From the NCBI GenBank assembly GCA_947247005.1, contig OX365947.1, positions 31,142,760 through 31,206,759 on the forward strand: DNA of 64,000 nucleotides, in the 5' to 3' direction. Each line of letters opens with the position of its first letter. Position 1 is the stretch's first letter. The translations under genes and the position numbers were made by a program. Below, piece after piece: positions 23,085-34,906 of the stretch. The notes below the pieces were generated by a model that worked only from the letters and a program-made list of their open reading frames with translations, was not told the DNA's origin and ran no database searches. This stretch comes from Spisula solida (lineage: Eukaryota > Mollusca > Bivalvia > Venerida > Mactridae).

Positions 23085-25445
23085 GACAATGGTTCTTTTG
23101 GTATTAGAATATAACCTACATTATGAGCCAATCAAAACGCCGAATTTTGGCGGTTAAGGTGATTGGATACTCTTTAGTTGACCGGAAGTTTAGAAATCGG
23201 TGTAAATTAGACGTACTGAAAGCGTCTGACTACCATGATGGTAAAATAAGAAAAACTTAAAATTGATGTGTCAGCATGTTCTCATGTCTTAAAATCGCGC
23301 ATTTACTGTATAGTTGTTACTATATTATTCTATATACGCTTGCAAAGCAAAACTATAGCTGAAATTTTACGTGCCATTTATTCCAAACGTTGAAACACTA
23401 ACACTCGCGAATACTAGCTGCAACGTATGTGAAACGTAATATAATGCGCCCACACAACATTTTATCCAAGTTTTAATATTTGTTTAGCAAGCATCCCGAC
23501 TACTTTAGAGGAAGGTTAGTTTCCATTTATTTGGTAATAATATAGACTACCTAATACATAAGAGCATTGGTTCACCCTTAAATATGCACATTTTTCAAAA
23601 ACAAATTATCGCGAAAACTGGATACAACGTATTCAAAACGCTGATGTATTTTATAAACTCTCCTGGTTTTCGACATTTCCGAAATCTCTAAAGTGTCAGT
23701 TAAAAAAATCTAGCCGAGCAACTGCCATGAAATTTGGGACAAAACTTCTATAATAGTTACTCTACTGGATGCATTTACGAAATCAGTATGTTGTTCCAAC
23801 TATATTTTTCGTATAACTTAAAAATGAAAAATCACATATTTTAAAATATCATTTAAACCACAAATGAACCTGGACATGTTATCGTATAATCATAGTTATG
23901 TGTTTCTCACCATCCGCGACCAAGTTGACTAAGTGGTTTTAAACATTAAATACATAATATATTATGTTAAGTTTTCCCATGCAATTACATTCTCGGCATG
24001 TTTGCTCCATCCTGTCACCGCAACATGTTTTTCAAACATAGTAATCAACATAATCGATTGTCAGATCGAATAATGAACTTTATTGCGTTCATGATATATC
24101 AACTTTACGATCATAAGATAATAAGATAGAAATACAAGCATTTATTACAGTTGTCATCTCATTTGTTTACGAACAATATATTACTTACGGTTTAATTTAA
24201 GTCCCAATTAAACATCAATAACAGCATTTTCCTATCTCAACACATGCTTCACATGTTAGCGAATTGATAATCTGATATGTGTTACGAGGCTTTCTGTCAA
24301 ACTTTATTTTAGCTAAATTACAAAAGTAATGTGCGTTTTTAAATATTCCGTATGTTAATTATGCTGGTATAATCATTGCAAACACTGTTTTGTAATTCGA
24401 TTGACTGGATCGTTTCTCGATCACCTACAGTTTGTGTAAAATCGGTCATTACACACCTGTCAAAAATATTTCAATCCACACGAATAGTCCATGCAAATGT
24501 TTCAACGTGCTCGGTAAGTTTACGTCTGGTGTGAGGTTACAACCATGCTATATTATCGTCTGCAAGTAGTTTTTTGAGTAATATTTAACCATTTTAACTC
24601 ACAAACTGACCAAATACAGCAGTTTTTCCTATGTCAAAAGAAACGGGCTAACGGACGGAACAAAACTTAACAGGGAACATTACTACTAAAGATAAATAAG
24701 CAATTTCGTTGGTGTATAAACAAATAAAACACAATGGAAAGGAATATCTTACTAAAATATGTTTATAATTGAAAGAAATACTAAAGCTTTAATTAATTGT
24801 CCTTAAACCTGTTTCAGTTCTTTCGTGGTAACTTAAAACTTGTCCAAATAATCAAGTTTTAAGTCTTATAGACCCGATAAAATCGGTTATGGACAAACCA
24901 ACAACTATCTGGTCCATCAGGCCCACCGTACCCTAAACTATTTAGGATTTATTAAAAGTAGTCCGTCACACATACACATGTAATAGATTTTAATTCATGT
25001 TGATGTATTTTATTGTTCAAAATCAATGCATTTTGACTGCTTTTATTTAAATAAATGGGCAGGCATGACCTTGATCAAATATTTGATAACCTTAGTTTCT
25101 AATTTTTCTAACATTTTGCTCCCAAATAAATGATACTGACATTTTGAAAAATGTATACCTATTATGCAATTAACTTTTTATAAATACATTTTTCTAACAA
25201 GAGAATATAACAAAACACTCGTTGATATAGATTAGTTGAACTTTAAGCTACAAAATGTATGAGACTAATGTGTTATTATGCAAATAGGGTATTTATCATA
25301 TGTTTGACGTCGCGGCAGCGTAATAAAGCCATTATTTATTTTTGGTAATACACTAGTGTAATATAGTGAAAATAAGTAGCTATTTTTATGTTTCGGCCAG
25401 AAATGGCTAACCTATGGTAAAAAGAACATTACATTTGTGACTTAA
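23085..25445. other. 2.3 kb with no recognisable feature
   Basis: AT-rich sequence with no long open frame, no tandem repeat and no inverted ends that I could see. Confidence 0.4.
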
Positions 25446-25449
25446 TTCC

Positions 25450-25547
25450 ACATTGGATTTATTAGACTTGTTGAATAAAATCAATAAAATGCTCGGCAGA
25501 GCCTCGCATTTTATTATTTTATTCAACTCGTTTAACAAATTCAATAT
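25450..25547. repeat. long hairpin 2 (about 47-bp arms, tiny loop)
   Basis: 'gttgaataaaatcaataaaa' (left) and 'ttttattattttattcaac' (right) form most of a near-perfect stem, with 'gctcggcagagcctcgc' at the apex. Similarity continues outward to 25,450 and 25,547. Confidence 0.85.
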
Positions 25548-25769
25548 GAAAAGACACTCATGTAATATCCTCTATTTAATTCACTGAAGAAAAATATACA
25601 TGTTCGCCCCTTTGAATGAATCTTAAGCCAACTTGTTAAATCAATGAAATTGCCCGTAACGAAATCCGACGATTCTTTCGCTTGTTTAATGATGAATTAA
25701 CAGAAATCTGTGTAATTTTTACTTTTCAGTTTTAGTTTCGAATTTCACCATAAATAACTAGAAAATGGT

Positions 25770-25915
25770 GCTACTATAGATGAACCACAATCGTGCGGGC
25801 GTAACTGTACTTTTAATAATGAAATAATCCAGGCAAAAGGGGTGTATTCGGAAAAAGAAATAATTATTTGAAACTGTCGCTTGCATCGTCCTCCATGACG
25901 CAGTAGGCTAAGCTA
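25770..25915 (+). repeat. tRNA-like-bearing dispersed repeat, truncated copy 1
   Basis: Shares 'gggcgtaactgtactttta', 'ataatgaaataatccaggca' and 'cgcagtaggctaagct' with the copies at 27,623 and 29,041. It breaks off shortly after the A-box-like part, so the B box is missing. Confidence 0.8.
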
Positions 25916-26510
25916 ACATAATCCTGTAATACTATGGAAAATCTATCAGTCGATATTTTTGTCAAAATAGAAGGGTTTTCTGGCTCAAATAAAACATATA
26001 CCGAGAATTTAACAGAAATCTACAAATACAAAAGAATATTTTTAAGAATTTGCTAAGTAAAACCGAGCAAAAAAAGCCTTTCAAACAAAAACCCACCCAC
26101 ACCGAGGATAATTAAGACAAAAGAGAGGTAAATACTTATTACCATAGTGGTTCGTATTATTCTAGTGAACCTGAAACAGAGACATGGCAAAAACATTGCA
26201 TTAAAGTTATGTTATGAAAGAAACGAAGCCGCCTTGTGCTCGATATCGAAATTACAGAAGGGCACCCACGGAATGAAGACATTTTTACAAATTACATTGG
26301 CATATTTACCAACTGTGTTTTGTAATTTCTTTATAATGTTTAACTATGAAATGACAATGTACATGCATAAAAGAAGGTGGTCTATATGGCTTCCGCATTG
26401 GTTCGGACAGCGACACTGAGGGGCTTAGACTTTTACAGTGCAACAAATCCCACATTTACCCCCAAATCAACCTTATGAATAAGAGCAGGGTGAATACAAG
26501 TTTACCGCAA

Positions 26511-26615
26511 TGTAAAAAGATAATATTAAGTCGGACAGGGAAGGCAATACTCAACTTAACCCGCCGAGCACAGAACGCATAATTACATAAAAGGCTCAAT
26601 GCCCAACACACAACT
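26511..26615 (-). repeat. tail of the composite 'GCCTTCCCTGTC' repeat, minus-strand copy
   Basis: On the minus strand it reads 'gtgttgggcattgagcc', 'ctgtgctcggcgggttaag', 'ttgagtattgccttccctg' and 'tccgacttaatattatc', the same order as at 62,035-62,145. A partial + strand copy follows at 26,676-26,720. Confidence 0.65.
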
Positions 26616-26789
26616 GAACAAGAAAATGATCCACCCAAGTCCTAGCTGTAAAAAAGCTGAATGAACAAGTTTCAGTATGTTGAGATGCTGCCTGCCCTGT
26701 TTGATTTTCAGTTATCTTGTGTGTTAAATGATAAATTAATCCAAATAGATTAAAATCTAAATTGTTAATGTTTATGTTGTTTCTGCGTA

Positions 26790-27515
26790 TTGTTTGTGTA
26801 TCCATGTTCATGGGTGTCCGATATTAGGCTAAATCTGTATCAAAATGGTTTCGGTTATGTGTGGGAAACACAAGACAATTTTAACCACAAATTGTTTTTA
26901 TTTGAATATACGCAAAGGCTTAAAGACCAATACATCCAGACATCGCATACTAAATGCTTGGCCTCAAGTAAATTGTCTCATTATATCAATTATAAGAGTA
27001 ATTATGATGTTGCAAGCTATGTAAAATGTGTTGAGATAGGCAAATTCAGAAGGTGTATAGCTAATGATAGAAGCTCTGCTCATGATCTCATGGTGGAAAA
27101 GGGTAGACACTTGGGTATAACACCAGAATACCGTGCCAGTCCGTACTGCGAAGGGTGCATTGAAGACAATCTCAGTTTATGTTGACCTGTCCACTATACA
27201 GCCCTTTCCGCCATAGGTATCTACCACATGTACATATACAAGAGAACAATGCCTCGACAAATGTATAGTATAGCCTAATGTCCGCCCAGAATGTTTACAG
27301 TGTGCGTAATGTAGCAATGTATAATATTTGATGCTACTAAAGAAAGGAAGGAATACCTTTCAATTTATAATTAACTTGATTATTATATTGCTTTGTCATC
27401 AAATGTACATGTATTATATCTACAATTTCACACTTCATTCATTGTTAAATGGCATATGTATGTGCTATTTATTTCTTGTCTATAGGCCGGTGGCCTGTTT
27501 TGCGCAATAAACTTT
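26790..27515 (+). pseudogene. LINE C-terminal fragment with 3' UTR
   Basis: The 131-codon frame (26,790-27,185) contains 'NGFGYVWETQ', 'FEYTQRLKDQYIQ', 'SKLSHYINYKS' and a terminal CEGC-IED. These resemble the conserved C-terminal region of bivalve CR1/Jockey-like reverse transcriptases, which ends in a CxxC...H-type knuckle. A stop and frame changes follow. Later scraps such as 'RYLPHV' and 'KKGRNTF' (27,200-27,360) fit the family's last residues. The copy ends in a UTR closing with 'gcaataaactttgg' near 27,510. It is a 5'-truncated, frame-broken copy. Confidence 0.7.
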
Positions 27516-27622
27516 GGAATTTGTTCATGTATTTTAAAGTATAATTAAAAACAACTTACGCCCGCTTGTGTCTAATAATGTTACATGAGTTTCGCCAACA
27601 CATTGATTCATTAAGGACAGTT

Positions 27623-27990
27623 ACACTACAAGCATTCGGTCGTTACTGTCCTTTTAATAATAAAATAGCCCACTGGCAGGTAATTGTGGTGTATTTTCAC
27701 CAATCAGAAAAGAAAAGCATATTCGACATAGTTGTGAATATTGGCCTCCTTAGCGCAGTAGGCTAAGCTATTGTTTATGCATCTAAATCGACAGTTTTGC
27801 TTGTGTTCGAATCCCACCAATTTTGAATATGTAATTTGCTACAATTAACATGTGCTGCATGTCTGTCATACTTTTCGTAATAATATATTTTTGTTTTCAT
27901 TTTATTTTGATACCCTGTAAACATTTCCACGTAAATATTTGCGAACAGAAATATTGGTCAATGGTCTACCAAACTGCGCTACTGCGTGAA
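27623..27990 (+). repeat. tRNA-like-bearing dispersed repeat, copy 2
   Basis: A repeat of about 370 bp with a tRNA-like core in its middle: 'cttagcgcagtaggctaagc' resembles an A box region and 'gtgttcgaatcccacc' a B box. The downstream half ('cctgtaaacatttccacgt' to 'gaacagaaatattggtcaa') also matches copy 3. The tRNA-like part is therefore internal, unlike a standard SINE with a 5' tRNA head. Confidence 0.7.
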
Positions 27991-28234
27991 TGACTGGGAG
28001 CTGTCGTCATTTCTGTTTTGTTTTGGATTGTCTCTACGCCATATTATTTACTTATCACTACAGCAGGTGTTAGGGCAGTGGGATAGTAATACAGATATGT
28101 TCAAATGTTGTTGCTTTGGTATTTTTAATTACTACACATACTAAGCAAGAATAATGAAAATTATATAAAAGTCTTACCACATGTTTTGATCACACCCTTA
28201 TTGTAATTTGCAGGATAAAGAGGACCGTACTGAC

Positions 28235-28930
28235 AAACAAGAGGGTCCAAAGGGCCCTAGGTCGCTCACCTGTCTTAGCAGTGCATGCAAGCCCCGTGAT
28301 TTGACCTAGTTACCTAGTTCTTGGCCCCAGATGACCCAATATCGAACTTGACATAGACTTTGTTGAGATGATCATTGTGACCAAGTTTCATAAGGATTAG
28401 GCTTAAATGGTGACCTCTAGTGACTACACAAACTTTCCCTATGATTTGAACTAGTGACCTAGTTTTGAACTCCAGATGACCCAATATCAAACTTGACCTA
28501 GATTGCGTTAAGATGATCATTTTGACATAGTTTCAAAATGATTAGGTCAAAATTGTGACCTCTAGTGACTACACAAGGTTTTCCTATGATTTGACCTTGT
28601 GATCTAGTTTTGACCCCGGATGACCCAATATCGATCTTGACCTAGATTTTGTTAAGTTGATTGTGACCAAGTTCCATAAAGATTAGGTCAACATTGTGAC
28701 CTCTAGTGACTACACAAGGGTTTTCTATGATTTGACCGTGTGACCTAGTTTTTGACCCCCAATTACCCAATATCGAACTTGACCTAGATTTTGTTAAGAT
28801 GATCAGTTGACCAAGTTTCATAAAGATTAGGTCAAAATTGTGACCTCTAGTGTCTACACAAGCAAATTGTTGACGGACGGACGACGGACGGACGACGGAC
28901 GACGGTCGAAGAGTGATCACAAAAGCTCAC
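28235..28930. repeat. tandem 148-bp 'tgacctag' repeat with GACGG microsatellite
   Basis: About four units carry 'gacctctagtgactacacaa', 'atgatttgacc', 'gatgacccaatatcgaactt' and 'agatgatca...gaccaagttt'. They start after 'aagagggtccaaagggccct' and end in 'gacggacggacgacgg' (28,874-28,906) followed by 'agctcactctg'. A leader, tandem core units and an ACGG-type microsatellite are the architecture described for bivalve pearl-like and Helentron-associated elements. Frames in it on either strand are repeat products. Confidence 0.85.
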
Positions 28931-29040
28931 TCTGTCACTGTCGAAGGTCGTTGTACGTATAAACCTTCCGTTTGGAATTCTATTAAGATGTTATACATCT
29001 ATATCATTTTCAAATGTTTACACAACTGATGTTTTCATAT

Positions 29041-29430
29041 AGAAAATGTAATTATAGAGAAACCACAATCGTTCGGGCGTAACTGTACTTTTAATAATGA
29101 AATAATCCAGGTAAAAGGGGTGTATTCGGAAAAGAAATCTATTATTTGAAATTGTAGCTTACATCGTCCTCCATGGCGCAGTAGGCTAAGCTAATGCTTA
29201 TGAAACTAAATAGATTTTTTGTTTGGGTTCGAATCCCACCCATTTTGAATATTTTTTAAATTTGCCAAATAATAAATTCGCGTGCATTTCTATTTTAAAT
29301 ATACATGTATTTCTAAAATATATCTATTTCCTTCGTACATTTTTTCTGTATTTTAATCCTTGAAAACACTCCCACGTCAAGACTGTTGAACAGAGATATC
29401 GGTCAACTGTCACCGAATCTGTGCTCCTTG
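29041..29430 (+). repeat. tRNA-like-bearing dispersed repeat, copy 3
   Basis: The fullest copy. The upstream half ('gtaactgtacttttaataat') is followed by 'ccatggcgcagtaggctaag' (A-box-like) and 'tttgggttcgaatcccaccc' (B-box-like). The downstream half 'cttgaaaacactcccacgtc' matches copy 2. The acceptor-stem partners and a proper anticodon loop are not convincing, so a functional tRNA is unlikely. Confidence 0.7.
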
Positions 29431-29716
29431 TATTACCAGAGTAAACGCTTATTAATGTTGAAGTTTCTACAGAATATTCTTAGAGTGATGATTCCAATTC
29501 TAATTCCAGGGAAACCAATGATGAAAATAGTTTGTAATTCAACCCGATTGTCATATGAAGAATAAATACAATATCCAGGGCAGGCTAAACTCGTAAAATA
29601 AACGAAACAAAGCAACTTTGTATTATACTTAAACATTATTTTATTATTCATTAAGTAATAAAAAATATGAAAAAAACACTCATGTATTATGATATTAAAA
29701 TTATTGAAAAAAAGTT

Positions 29717-29815
29717 TAGCAGCGGACTCGAACCCACAGCCTATATAAAAAGAAGGTTCTGAGTACAGACTAGTGTAGAGTATAGATGATCTTAACCACT
29801 AGGACAGATGACGTG
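29717..29815 (-). other. tRNA-like sequence, probably pseudo-tRNA or SINE head
   Basis: The minus strand has 'tgtcctagtggttaagatc' (A-box-like) and 'gtgggttcgagtccgctgc' (B-box-like) separated by about 50 bases, longer than a normal tRNA core unless a variable arm or intron is present. Confidence 0.4.
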
Positions 29816-29974
29816 AATTTATAAGATATAATTCTTAATATATTAGAAAAATAACGGTAAATATCGTTTCAACCTTAACAAATGAACTCGCCCAAAGGTC
29901 ATATTTCGAAGGTCGTTGTACATCTATACAGGTATGGATCATCACTCATTTTTTTCACACCAGAAGTACATTAT

Positions 29975-30117
29975 ATAAATAACACATAGCTTCGAGGGTG
30001 ACAGTAAAATAGTCAGCCTGAGGTAAGTACTGTTACCCAAGGCCGAAGGCCGCGGGTAACAGTACTTTCTGAGGGCTGACATTTTTACTGTCACCCTCGA
30101 AGCTATGTGTTATTTAT
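29975..30117. repeat. long hairpin 3 (64-bp arms)
   Basis: The left arm starts 'ataaataacacatagcttcg' and reaches 'gtactgttaccc' at 30,038. The right arm from 30,054 to 30,117 is the inverse with few mismatches. The 15-base loop holds 'aaggccgaaggccgc', itself nearly palindromic. This is the most perfect of the three long hairpins. Confidence 0.9.
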
Positions 30118-30119
30118 TT

Positions 30120-30690
30120 TATTACCCCAAACTTTTTTCAGCGATTATCTACTGTAAACCAAGAAGTTATTTTATGCAATTTAATTTAGCAGAGCTCACA
30201 TGTGGAAGAATTTGAAGAAATGATAAGTAGCCGCCAAAGAGTTCAAAACATAAATAATTTATAAAAAAAGTACTGTCAAAAAAGTACTATCACCCTGCTG
30301 ACAGTAAAAAAATGTTCAATCAAGTGGTATATTGATCCGCTTGATCGAAAGAGTAAAGAATACTAACTTAATTTCGGCTATCCTTGATCTACGTTTTAGG
30401 TGAAATTAAGTGTGAATATCAAATACTAATAAAATTGCGTAAATGTTAGCTATTTTTTCCCAAACGTATCGATGTTCTTAAGGTGAATACTAGCGACTGT
30501 GGTACTATTAGATCGACAGACGTCGAAACAGCTATGTGATTTGTCATGGATATATTTACAATGGTAAAATATTTTAATATTTTAAATCATTTTTTACTTT
30601 TAAAATAAGTAGTTTTGTTTATGTAATGGCTGGTGAAACCAGGCGTTATACCACACTTCAAAATGATATCAAATCTTCTGTTTGTTTCAA
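30120..30690. other. no recognisable feature
   Basis: AT-rich sequence between the hairpin and the 4-kb element. Nothing seen. Confidence 0.4.
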
Positions 30691-31951
30691 AGGATTTTAG
30701 ATAAAGCTGGGTTCACACTCACACGTTTGGACCGACGTTTACCGACGTTTGGGCAAACGTTCAGCTCCGCTAGTAAAAGTTACTTAACGTTTTGAAAAGT
30801 TGACGATCGCTGGTAAACGCTGAACAACATTGCATTCGTTGAAAAGTTTTAACATGCAAAACTTTGCCGACGTTTGGAAATAAACGCTGATGTAAGTTGT
30901 GCTCCGTTTATAAACGTTCTTGAACGCTGAATTAAGTTGATTAAAGTTTGCTTATGTTAAACTCCGTTGGCAAACGTCTGCTGGAACGCTGGTGGTGATA
31001 ATGAATTTAGTCGAACGTTTATCTAGCGGAGGCCAACGGGTATCCAGCGCAATGAACGCGGTAGTAACGCAAGGGCAGGCGTAAGCGAACTTTCCCCAGC
31101 GCAAATGAACGTTTGTCCAACACAGGCCAACGGGTACCAGACGCAATGAACGCGACAGCAACGCAAGTTGTTAGCGCAGACGAACTCTCCATAATGTTTC
31201 AGTAACTTAGGTAAACTTTGTTCAGTGGATCATGGCGTTTGACACCTCGTTCGTCTAAGTAGGACTAAGCTAGGGACCGCTACACATACGCTAAGCTGCG
31301 CTGGCAAACGTTCAAATGCGTTAATAGAAAAAAGCTACCACGCTGTCAAACGTTGTTAAGCGCGAGTAACCGCTGCCAATTTTCAATAACTAGGTCCAAA
31401 CGGTAAGGAAGGAAGCTAAAAATGCGACCTTTCCTGATTCAGTTTGATCTTACCTTAAAAGTTTGATATATCATCCAGTAACCATGCCCGAAAATCTTGA
31501 ATGCAACACTTTCGTAGTTTTTATGTTATGATCATGCAAACACAGGTAGGTAGAAACCAATTCTCGTACTTACAAACCTCCGTTATCACAGCCCTATGAT
31601 GTTAATTGCACACTTATTTGAAATACTATATCAAAAATATAGCTCAACTTACTGTAATCGCAATTATGATGTATGGCGATTCTAAATGTGATCAGGTCTG
31701 AACGAAATGGTCAAATAACAAGTTTGAATTTCTACCGATATATTCGCACTAATCATTTGGCTGTAAACAAAATAAATATAAGTATGTGCTTGCTTTAACT
31801 TTCATTGAAACAAACAATGCTTTATTGTGTGATCGCGCATTAACCCAAATGCAACTTGTTAATCGTATATAGAATTCAAATGAACCATTATTTTCGACCC
31901 ATCTACATATAATTTTTAAAGAAGATTAAACACTAACAATCAGCCAAATAA

Positions 31952-34350
31952 TAACGAAGGTTTTTGTGTTATAATGGATAAATACAAAAAAGCAACATAT
32001 TTTTAATCTAAAGAATTGTTTAATGTTCAGAACTAGGATGAACAAGTACAACAATGTATAACATGCATTTACAATGAATATTTAGTACTATCATAATAAA
32101 AAGTTGAAGAAAAACTTCAAAGTCATACCTGAAATGTCAGCAATTAATCAGAACAACACTGAAGAGTCAAACTGGCAAACGTATACAAACATAAAACACG
32201 TTTATATGGTGTTTCTGATTTCAATTTACCACAAAACACGTTATGATATCATTTTGATAATGCAACATACTTATAACATGGCGACAGACGGTAAAATAAC
32301 AATGGTAACGAAGGTTTCCTGAGAATCAGAATATAACATGTTGACAATTATTTTGGGAACATGGCAAGTATCTAAGTTGTAAACTACATTAATAAGCATG
32401 CTGAAATGTACAAGAGACATTTGGACACAAAACTTAAACATAATACCAAACAGGCTTATTGAAAACGTCAATACCAACAACCTGGCTGATAACGAAGGTT
32501 TAGTGACATCAGAACTTTTCAGTATACACCGCATACATGTTCAAAATACACTATCTGTCACTTATCACTACTTTTTAACAATGACTTTGACTTTTGAGTA
32601 GCCTTTGGTGCATCTACTAGTATCAATATTTAACAAGACTTCCATCTAACTATGTCGTTATGTCTAGGTCAATAGAAAACTGCATATTAGTTTTCACAAA
32701 ATTCACTTCATGATTTTCATCGTCTTGATTAACAATGTTATCAATAAACAAGCTATCTTTGCACTCAGTAGTAACATGATTACCAACTGCATATTTTGTT
32801 TCAACCACAATGCCGGTTTCCCTTTCTTCTTGTATTTTTCTAACGTCTTCATATCTGTTATTTTTAGTATTTTCTGTTTTGCTTGTTTCTCCCTTTTCAC
32901 CTTCTTTCTGGCAGTTTAGAGGAACGTACATAATTACGGCACATTCTCTCTCGTTCCAGTCATAGGTAGTCTTCATTGTTTTACTCTTTCAGGCGCTTAC
33001 AATATACCGTTTGGATTTCAGCTTTACTCTTGGTCATAGTTATAAAAACGCATATAATAAATTAAACTTTCGTTATCTTTATGAAACCTTCGTTATCGTA
33101 ATTATAAACCAAATCGTAAGACTGTAACTAAATTTAATGCACTATAAAACTTAACAAAAGATATAAGTCTATCAATATCAATACTTAGGTTGATATTGCG
33201 TATGGATAAGAGGATAACTGTTCTAAAAATCACTTGCAGGAACACGCAGACTATTATATATTTTACCGTAGTCCGGTTTTCTCTTCAACAAATAATAACA
33301 GAACACATTGCAAATTATGTAATGGTACCAATTTCATACACATGTAACAGACTTTTAAATGCAATGAAGTAAAATGTGTACATACACGTTATAATATAAC
33401 TTTTCTCACCAAATGCAATGATATAACCTTCGTTATCGCAGGATAACGAAGGTTTTATAGATTTAAACACAAGTGTTATACAAAAAGGAAGCCATACTCT
33501 CTTATGTAAATGTTTATCTTAGAAAAAACGTTATATTGTGCGAATAATATCATAGTTAGATACTATCTCAGTCAATCTTATTGAAAAAATATTTTCGTTG
33601 GAAGTAAGGTAAAAATACTCACAACTCTAGTTGGAAATACAAGCAATGTTTTACGACATCTCTCGGCGATTTCGCATTCAAGCAAGTCTACACTTCAAAT
33701 AGGCCTAACAAAAAGTCATATAATTGTAATCTTCTGTGTTTTTAGCGTTAGTTTAGAATTTTGGCAACGAAAGTTTAAATCACGAAGGTTTAAACTGTGT
33801 ACAAAACTGAAATTAGTTTAATGTATAACACTGTATTAAACATAAATTTCGTTTTTATTACATCAAGATGATATATCTGGTTGTGTAAATAGCCTACCAG
33901 GAGTCAGTTTTAGTATTAATGTGCATCTTTTATGATCACGAAAGTTTTAAGCTATTACTTTTGAGTAAAGGTTAATATTTTATGATGCACAGTGTTCGCG
34001 ATTTAATAAATAATTCGTATATGCCTGCGTTCCTATAGTCTTATTTAGGCTTTGGTGTTATACATAATGATGTTTCATTTGTCATAAACAAGTTATTTCT
34101 TAGTTTGCTACACTATATTAATTGGCAATAACGAAGGTTTTTTAAAATTGAAAAAATTGGCGACACATGAAACGCATTAAAATTTGACACTATAGCTGGC
34201 AATGGACAGCAGATTGCCTCATGAATTATTGAAAGGAAGGTTTGAGCTTGATGTTAAAACAAAAAATACCGTCTCCAATGATCGAGCTACTCGTAAAAAG
34301 AAGACGTTGTTCATTTGGGTATTTTGAGTCGGCGACAATAACGAAGGTTT
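31952..34350. repeat. dispersed TAACGAAGGTTT motif array inside the 4-kb element
   Basis: Exact copies in + orientation start at 31,952, 32,306, 32,490, 33,444, 34,129 and 34,339. Inverted copies lie at 33,084 and 33,424 (one-base variant), and an inverted variant at 33,064. Near-copies (CAACGAAAGTTT, TCACGAAGGTTT, TCACGAAAGTTT) lie at 33,765, 33,780 and 33,936. The pair at 33,424/33,444 forms a palindrome. Spacing is irregular, so this is not a tandem repeat. Confidence 0.85.
32650..32976 (-). CDS. small charged hypothetical frame inside the 4-kb element
   Basis: 108 codons from an ATG at 32,976 to a stop at 32,650. The product is rich in E, K, D and N (for example 'KEGEKGETSKTEN' and 'KIQEERETG') with no membrane segment or recognised motif. 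A shorter frame overlaps it in another phase. It is the longest frame in the element and might be an element-borne accessory protein, a captured exon or chance. No splice sites or family support were seen. Confidence 0.25.
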   Translation of the reverse strand: MKTTYDWNERECAVIMYVPLNCQKEGEKGETSKTENTKNNRYEDVRKIQEERETGIVVETKYAVGNHVTTECKDSLFIDNIVNQDDENHEVNFVKTNMQFSIDLDITT

Positions 34351-34906
34351 AAATTTTGATAGATGTTTTGAAAATTTGAACTTTTTTATGAACGATGGAA
34401 GAGATTATTTTATCGCAGTGTTTGGGCTGATGTAATAACCTTCTGTAGAGACATATTTGTTAGCTTTCCAGCGGTTTGTTTGTTAATAAAACAACGGAAC
34501 ATGGCATGGACCTAGTTATTGAAAATCAGTGTGCAACGTTTGCAAAAGTTTGCGTGCGCCAGAGACACAACGCTGGTAGTGTGAACCAAAATATTCCTTC
34601 TTGCGAACGTAATTTCACCGACGTTTGGGCTTATTTTTCCGACTTATGAAACGCTGATCAACGCTGGTACAAACGTTCATAGTGTGAACTTAGCTTTAGA
34701 TAGCAATATATATATAATAACGAGATAAAGAAACGCCTCATCGAAATTTGCCGTTAAGTTTGTTACAAAGAGAAAATTTGGGCTGAAAATAGGAGATGTA
34801 CATGTACTCTGACCGACAAATTGAACAATCGAATATTCCAACAATTTTATCAAGTCCATTGCTTAAATTCATGTAACTGCGCACTATTTACTCGTGCAAC
34901 ACGTGC

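Larger units (their letters stand above)
30704..34696. mobile_element. 3,993-bp non-autonomous DNA transposon with dispersed motif array
   Basis: The left terminus AAGCTGGGTTCACAC and the inverted right terminus AAGCTAAGTTCACAC match at 13 of 15 positions. The 6-bp sequence TAGATA flanks both (30,698-30,703 and 34,697-34,702). If two bases are reassigned, an 8-bp duplication TTTAGATA is an alternative. Subterminal DNA (30,712-31,400 and 34,540-34,690) is dense in AACGTTTG and AACGCTGG motifs on both strands. The core holds about twelve TAACGAAGGTTT-type motifs. No transposase was recognised; the only sizeable frame is 32,650-32,976 on the minus strand. A 6-bp duplication would fit Dada or Polinton types and 8 bp would fit hAT, but the superfamily is not settled. 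Confidence 0.8.

Noticed and set aside
26147..26419. 90-codon + strand frame starting MVRIILVNLKQRHG
   Set aside because: No family resemblance, no splice or promoter context, and not clearly part of a repeat. Left uncalled.
28235..28930. CRISPR-like array of spaced repeats
   Set aside because: Units are contiguous 148-bp tandem copies without unique spacers, and the sequence is eukaryotic.
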